A stretch of DNA of 64,000 nucleotides. Source: Palsa-504 sp963835775. Its GTDB lineage: Bacteria; Actinomycetota; Actinomycetes; Streptosporangiales; Streptosporangiaceae. Below the pieces are notes generated by a model, which was not told where the DNA came from, ran no database searches, and was given only the letters and a program-made list of their open reading frames with translations. Both the position numbers and the translations under genes were made by a program. Below are positions 59,777 to 64,000 of this stretch, one piece after another. Every line of letters begins with the position of its first letter. Positions within the stretch are counted from its first letter, which is position 1. The stretch covers positions 186,001 through 250,000 of the forward strand of contig CAWIHB010000006.1 of NCBI GenBank assembly GCA_963835775.1, in the 5' to 3' direction.

Positions 59777-61968
59777 GAGACCTCTTCCTTGACGGCCGGG
59801 ATATCTCCGGTGGAGGCCTCGGCCACCGAGGGCACCGGGTCGGGCAGCAAGCTGCGGATCCGGTCCTGGATGTCCTGGGTGATCTCGTCCTGCGGACGGT
59901 TCGCGTCGAGCACCAGGTAGCGCTCGGGTTCGGCCTGGGCCAGCGCCAGGAACCCGGCCCGGACCCGGTGGTGGAACTCGGCCGGCTCGGCCTCCAGCCG
60001 GTCGGCCGAACGCGCCCGCCTGCTCAGTCCGGCCACCGGGTCCATGTCGAGCACGATGGTCAGGTCGGGGGTGCGGCCGCCGGTGGCCCAGACGTTGAAC
60101 CGGGTGATCTCATCCACCGCCAGGCTGCGCCCCGCGCCCTGGTAGGCCAGCGAGGAATCGACATACCGGTCGGTGATGACGATCGCGCCCTTCTCCAGCG
60201 CGGGCGCGATCACGCTGTCGGTGTGCTCGGCCCGGTCGGCGGCGTACATGAGCGCCTCGGCGCGCGGCGACATGCCGCCGTGCGCGGTGTCGAGCAGCAG
60301 CGCGCGCAGCCGCATGCCGATCTTGGTGGCGCCCGGCTCGTACGTGGCCACCACGTCGTAGCCGAGCTCGCGCAGCCAGATCGAGATCAGCCGGACCTGC
60401 GTGGTCTTGCCCGAGCCCTCGCCGCCCTCGAACGCGATCAGCAGCCCCGGCGGCGGCCCGGGCGGCGCGTTCCCGTTCAGGTGCACTGCGCCTGGCACCG
60501 GCGCGGCCGTCTCGCCCCTGATCGCGGCCAGCAGGTCCTCCCGCAGCGGCACCCCCTTGCGGTCGTCCATCTGATGGTAGGACCGCACGCCGAGGAAGGC
60601 CGCGAGCGCCGCGGCCAGCAGGATGACCAGGTTCTCCCCGACCGAGCGATAGACGACGTGCGCGAACCGCACGTCGCCGGATCCGGTGATGTCGGCGATC
60701 AGCTTGGTGAACCCGGCCGAGAGGAACGGCACCGCAGCGATGACGGTGAGCAGGATGACCTGGATGGACGACTGGAAGAAGGCGAAGACCCGCCCGCGGG
60801 TGTCGTCATCGACCTCGAGCCCGACGATGGTGAAGCCGGTCGCGTAGGCGATCCCGGACAGCGCCCCGAGCGCGATGACGAACACCGTGACCATGATGAG
60901 GTTCGGCACCAGGCCGATGAGCGCGAGCGGCACCGCGGCGGCCGTGATGGTCAGGCCGAACAGCCTGCGCAGGCTGAGGCCGGTCAGCAGGCGGGGGCCG
61001 AGGAACATGCCGAGCGCCATGCCCACGAAGATCGCCGCGAAGACCAGCCCGAACCCGGCGTCACCGCCCTTCAGCGTGAACTTGATGTAGGGCACGGACA
61101 GCCCGATCACCACGCCGGCCGCGACGAAGGCCCCGACCATGCCGGCCACCAGGCCGCGCACCACCGGGGTCTTGCCGATGAACCGCCAGCCCTCCCAGAT
61201 CGACTTGGCCATCGACGGCACGGAGATCTTGCTCGCCTGCCGCTTCGGGATCTCGGTCAGGAACCAGACGGTCAGCGCGGAGACCGCGTACGACGCGGCG
61301 TTGATGTACAGGGCCAGGTAGACCGGATTGGTCTTGAAGAACGGCAGCACCCGGCCGAGAGCCTCGCTGATCAAGGCCAGCACGCTGAACAGGCCGGCCG
61401 CGAGCGGAGCGGTGCCGTACGTGCCGAGCAGGCTGTACTGGTTGGCCCGCTCCAGCTTGTCCGGGGGCACCAGGTTGGGGATCGACGCCGCGGTCGCCGG
61501 GTTCCAGAACAGCGACACCACGCCGGCCAGGAACTTCGCGGTGTACAGCCAGATCAGGTTCGGGAACAGCGGGATCGACAGGTAGAGCAGCCCGCGCAGC
61601 ACATCGCCGACGATCATCGTGCGCCGCCGGTCCAGCCGGTCGGCGATGGCCCCGGCCACCGGGCCGAGCAGCAGGGCCGGCAGCAGGGTGGCCACCCAGA
61701 CGCCGCCGATGGCCGCCGTCTGCGCCGCGATCGCCGAGGTGGTGGACTGCCCCGCGGTGTGCTTCTGCGTCAGGTACGCCGCGAGCGCGAGCAGTGCGAA
61801 AATGCTCAGCCAGTCGCCCAGGCTGGACAGCGACAGCGCGATCCACAGCCGCCGGAACGGCTTGATGGACAGCACGCCGGGCTCGCGGGCATGGTTACGC
61901 CGCGCGGCGCCGCGCCCGAGCTGCCCCCGGTCGGCGCCACGCCCGTTGCCCCCGACGCGGAAGTTCAC
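59773..61968 (-). CDS. tmk: Fused MFS transporter and thymidylate kinase
   Basis: 731 residues. The N-terminal ~460 form an MFS permease with about 12 segments (LWIALSLSSLGDWLSIFALLALAAYL, GPVAGAIADRLDRRRTMIVGDVLRG, and others). Residues about 515-720 are a complete dTMP kinase: P-loop FEGGEGSGKTTQVRL, DTAHGGMSPRAEALMYAADRAEH, DRYVDSSLAYQGAGR. It phosphorylates dTMP in the cytoplasm, with the kinase domain at the membrane. This fusion is known in some actinobacteria. The kinase part is the essential one; the transporter's substrate is unknown. It is followed by holB. Confidence 0.93.
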   Translation of the reverse strand: MNFRVGGNGRGADRGQLGRGAARRNHAREPGVLSIKPFRRLWIALSLSSLGDWLSIFALLALAAYLTQKHTAGQSTTSAIAAQTAAIGGVWVATLLPALLLGPVAGAIADRLDRRRTMIVGDVLRGLLYLSIPLFPNLIWLYTAKFLAGVVSLFWNPATAASIPNLVPPDKLERANQYSLLGTYGTAPLAAGLFSVLALISEALGRVLPFFKTNPVYLALYINAASYAVSALTVWFLTEIPKRQASKISVPSMAKSIWEGWRFIGKTPVVRGLVAGMVGAFVAAGVVIGLSVPYIKFTLKGGDAGFGLVFAAIFVGMALGMFLGPRLLTGLSLRRLFGLTITAAAVPLALIGLVPNLIMVTVFVIALGALSGIAYATGFTIVGLEVDDDTRGRVFAFFQSSIQVILLTVIAAVPFLSAGFTKLIADITGSGDVRFAHVVYRSVGENLVILLAAALAAFLGVRSYHQMDDRKGVPLREDLLAAIRGETAAPVPGAVHLNGNAPPGPPPGLLIAFEGGEGSGKTTQVRLISIWLRELGYDVVATYEPGATKIGMRLRALLLDTAHGGMSPRAEALMYAADRAEHTDSVIAPALEKGAIVITDRYVDSSLAYQGAGRSLAVDEITRFNVWATGGRTPDLTIVLDMDPVAGLSRRARSADRLEAEPAEFHHRVRAGFLALAQAEPERYLVLDANRPQDEITQDIQDRIRSLLPDPVPSVAEASTGDIPAVKEEVS

Positions 61969-62047
61969 GGCGTAAGCGTATCGGCACTGTTGGCCGCATA
62001 ACTGGTTAGTCCTTGATCGTGATTTTAGGCTCAGCCCCTAGGCGCGG

Positions 62048-64000
62048 CTAGTCACCGCTTCGGTCGGATAAAGATCTTTTCGAGGCCGAACGGGCCGTGG
62101 TGCTTGTTTTCTTCCGGGTCGTGCTGGCCCGGGCGGCAGTGGTCCGGCGGCGCGGCGCCGGCGCCGCGGCGCGCCGGTCCGCGAGCAGCTCGGCGGCCCG
62201 CTGCAGGGTGATCGAGGCCACCTCGTCGCCCTTGCGCAGGGAGGCGTTGGTCTCCCCGTCGGTCACGTAGGGCCCGAACCGGCCGTCCTTGATCACGATC
62301 GGCTTGCCGGTGGCCGGGTCCTCGCCGACCTCCCGCAACGGCGGGGCGGCGGTGCGGGCGCCGCGGCCACGGGCCTTGGGCTGGGCGAACAGCTCCTTGG
62401 CTTCGGCCAGGGTCAGCGTGAACAGCTGGCCCTCGGACTCCAGCGACCGGCTGTCGGTGCCTTTCTTCACGTAGGGCCCGTACCGGCCGTTCTGCACGGT
62501 GACGGTCTCGCCGTCCAGCTCGCCGAGCGTCCGGGGCAGGCTCAGCAGCTTGACCGCGTCGTCCAGCGAGACGGTGTCCAGCGCCATCGACTTCAGCAGC
62601 GAGGAGGTCCTGGGCTTGGCCGAGGCGGGAGCGTTCTCGGGCAGCTGCTCGGTGACGTACGGGCCGAACCGGCCGGCCTTGGCCACCAGCACGTGACCGG
62701 AGCCCGGGTCGGTGCCGAGGATCACCTCGCCATTCGGCTGGCTGAACAGCTCCTCGGCCTTGGAGACGGTCAGCTCGTCCGGGGCGAGGTCCTCGGGGAC
62801 GTTGACCCGCTGCCCATCGCGCTCCAGGTAGGGCCCGTACCGGCCGACCCGGACCACGATGTCGGTGCCGGCCAGCGGGAACGAGCTCACGTCCCGCGCG
62901 TCGATGTCGCCGATGTCGCTGACCAGCGACTTCAGGCCCGGGCCGGCGTCGGCCCCATCCTGGCCAGCACCATCCTGGGCGGCCCCGTCGGCCCCGTCGG
63001 CCCCGTCGGCGCCGAAGTAGAACCGGCGCAGCCAGGGCACCCGCTCGGCCTCACCGCGGGCGATCGCGTCCAGCACGTCTTCCATCTTGGCCGTGAACTC
63101 GTAGTCGACCAGCTGGCCGAAGTGCCGCTCGAGCAGCGTGACCACGGCGAAGGCCAGGAACGAGGGCACCAGCGCGGTGCCCTTCTTGAACACGTAGCCG
63201 CGGTCCAGGATCGTGCCGATGATGCTGGCGTAGGTCGACGGCCGGCCGATCTCCCGGTCTTCGAGCTCCTTGACCAGGGACGCCTCGGTGTAGCGGGCCG
63301 GCGGCCGGGTGGCGTGCTCGGCCGGGGCCAGCCGCAGCACGTCCAGCGGGTCGCTTTCGGCCAGCACCGGCAGCCTGCGCTGCTGGTCGTCGCGGTCGGT
63401 GTTGGGGTCGTCCGCGCCCTCCACGTAGGCCTTGAGGAACCCGTAGAAATTGATGACCTTGCCGCTGGCGCCGAACTCGGCCCGCTCACTGGCGGCCGAG
63501 GTGCCCGCGACCCGGACCGACACCGACTCGCCGGTGGCGTCCTTCATCTGCGAGGCCACGGTGCGCCGCCAGATCAGCTCGTACAGGCGGCGTTCGTCGG
63601 AGGACAGGTGGTCCTTGGCGACCTGCGCCGGGGTGCGGAAGCTGTCGCCGGCCGGGCGGATGGCCTCGTGCGCCTCCTGGGCGTTCTTGACCTTGCTGGC
63701 ATAGCTGCGCGGGGCGTCCGGGATGTAATTGCTTCCGTAGAGCTCGCTGGCCTGCTTGCGGGCCGCGCTGACCGCGGTCTGGGACAGCGTCACCGAGTCG
63801 GTGCGCATATAGGTGATGTAGCCGTTCTCGTACAGCCGCTGGGCCACCGACATGGTGTGCTTGGCCGAGAAGCCCAGCTGGCGGGAGGCTTCCTGCTGCA
63901 GGGTGGTGGTGCGGAACGGCGCGTACGGCGAGCGCTTATAGGGCTTGCGCTCCACGCTGGATACCGCGAAGGTGGCGTGCGCCAGGCGCTCGGCCAGGGC
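62048..64000 (-). CDS. topA: DNA topoisomerase I, C-terminal part (N-terminus beyond window)
   Basis: Open to the window edge, about 650 residues seen. The catalytic Tyr is in YENGYITYMRTDS, preceded by PFRTTTLQQEASRQLGFSAKHTM. After the gate domains (LVKELEDREIGRPSTYASIIGTI, RGYVFKKGTALVPSFLAFAV) come repeated C-terminal beta domains, the topA C-repeat with FGPYV/YGPYL motifs, about five copies. The tail is Lys/Arg/Thr/Ser-rich (TTRKKTSTTARSASKR) and binds DNA. It relaxes negative supercoils. The unusual linker with ADGADGADGAAQDGAGQDG is low-complexity. The TOPRIM domain lies left of the window on this strand. Confidence 0.95.
   Translation of the reverse strand, partial: ALAERLAHATFAVSSVERKPYKRSPYAPFRTTTLQQEASRQLGFSAKHTMSVAQRLYENGYITYMRTDSVTLSQTAVSAARKQASELYGSNYIPDAPRSYASKVKNAQEAHEAIRPAGDSFRTPAQVAKDHLSSDERRLYELIWRRTVASQMKDATGESVSVRVAGTSAASERAEFGASGKVINFYGFLKAYVEGADDPNTDRDDQQRRLPVLAESDPLDVLRLAPAEHATRPPARYTEASLVKELEDREIGRPSTYASIIGTILDRGYVFKKGTALVPSFLAFAVVTLLERHFGQLVDYEFTAKMEDVLDAIARGEAERVPWLRRFYFGADGADGADGAAQDGAGQDGADAGPGLKSLVSDIGDIDARDVSSFPLAGTDIVVRVGRYGPYLERDGQRVNVPEDLAPDELTVSKAEELFSQPNGEVILGTDPGSGHVLVAKAGRFGPYVTEQLPENAPASAKPRTSSLLKSMALDTVSLDDAVKLLSLPRTLGELDGETVTVQNGRYGPYVKKGTDSRSLESEGQLFTLTLAEAKELFAQPKARGRGARTAAPPLREVGEDPATGKPIVIKDGRFGPYVTDGETNASLRKGDEVASITLQRAAELLADRRAAAPAPRRRTTAARASTTRKKTSTTARSASKRSLSDRSGD

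Noticed and set aside
57830..62001. Very long plus-strand open frames opposite ricT/holB/tmk (up to ~700 codons)
   Set aside because: They are antisense frames of GC-rich genes; His/Arg/Gly/Pro-rich composition and no domain signatures.
1..64000. CRISPR array
   Set aside because: No regularly spaced short repeats were seen; repeats present are coding duplications or att copies.

Overview
The window reads as one stretch of a high-GC actinomycete chromosome. GTG starts are frequent, and the window carries BTAD/SARP-type and WhiB-type regulators, F420-type oxidoreductases, an MFS-Tmk fusion and the topA-tmk-holB-ricT neighbourhood. I cannot name the species; a filamentous actinomycete of the Streptosporangiales/Frankiales kind fits best.

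Left block (1-10.1 kb): the end of a phage-tail-like extracellular contractile injection system (eCIS). It runs leftward as sheath, tube, gp26-like baseplate protein, proline-rich spacer, DUF4255/Pvc16-like cap protein and an AAA+ ATPase cut by the window edge. To its right, on the other strand, lie a four-helix membrane protein, a small ORF and two paralogous BTAD regulators. The sheath gene needs a one-base frameshift to read through.

Middle-left block (10.1-20.1 kb): a scarred mobile region. It holds an organoarsenical-oriented ars cluster (two ArsR, ArsI, ArsM, ArsN-like and a truncated ArsC-like phosphatase) with no efflux pump. Around it are an IS110 element, an IS3 element with a slippery frameshift site, at least two relics of one ISKra4-like element, and two fragments of a MobF relaxase related to the intact one further right.

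Integrated element (20150-52604): a perfect 48-bp direct repeat, equal to the 3' half of tRNA-Thr(CGT), bounds a 32.4-kb element whose tyrosine integrase lies next to the intact tRNA. It carries PRC-barrel, NYN and ribbon-helix-helix genes; a HEPN-motif protein convergent with a three-gene helicase/methylase/DUF499-ATPase (Hma-like) defence operon; a MobF relaxase; an excisionase-like/WhiB/DUF2637/DUF4913-like operon; an XRE regulator with a divergent pair; an HNH-like protein; a large unknown protein; and a HicA/HicB-TPR pair. No FtsK/TraB or type IV secretion genes are visible, so it looks mobilisable rather than self-transmissible. The integrase is frameshifted just after its catalytic tyrosine. 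A second tRNA-derived relic with a dead integrase at 22.3-22.8 kb, and relaxase relics left of the element, show repeated integration at this place.

Right block (52.6-64 kb): chromosomal backbone. It holds an F420-type oxidoreductase, a GT-C-like membrane protein, a minimal sigma/anti-sigma pair, a PH-like membrane protein, a secreted alpha/beta hydrolase, a PSP1/RicT protein (frameshifted), HolB, the MFS-thymidylate kinase fusion and the C-terminal part of topoisomerase I.
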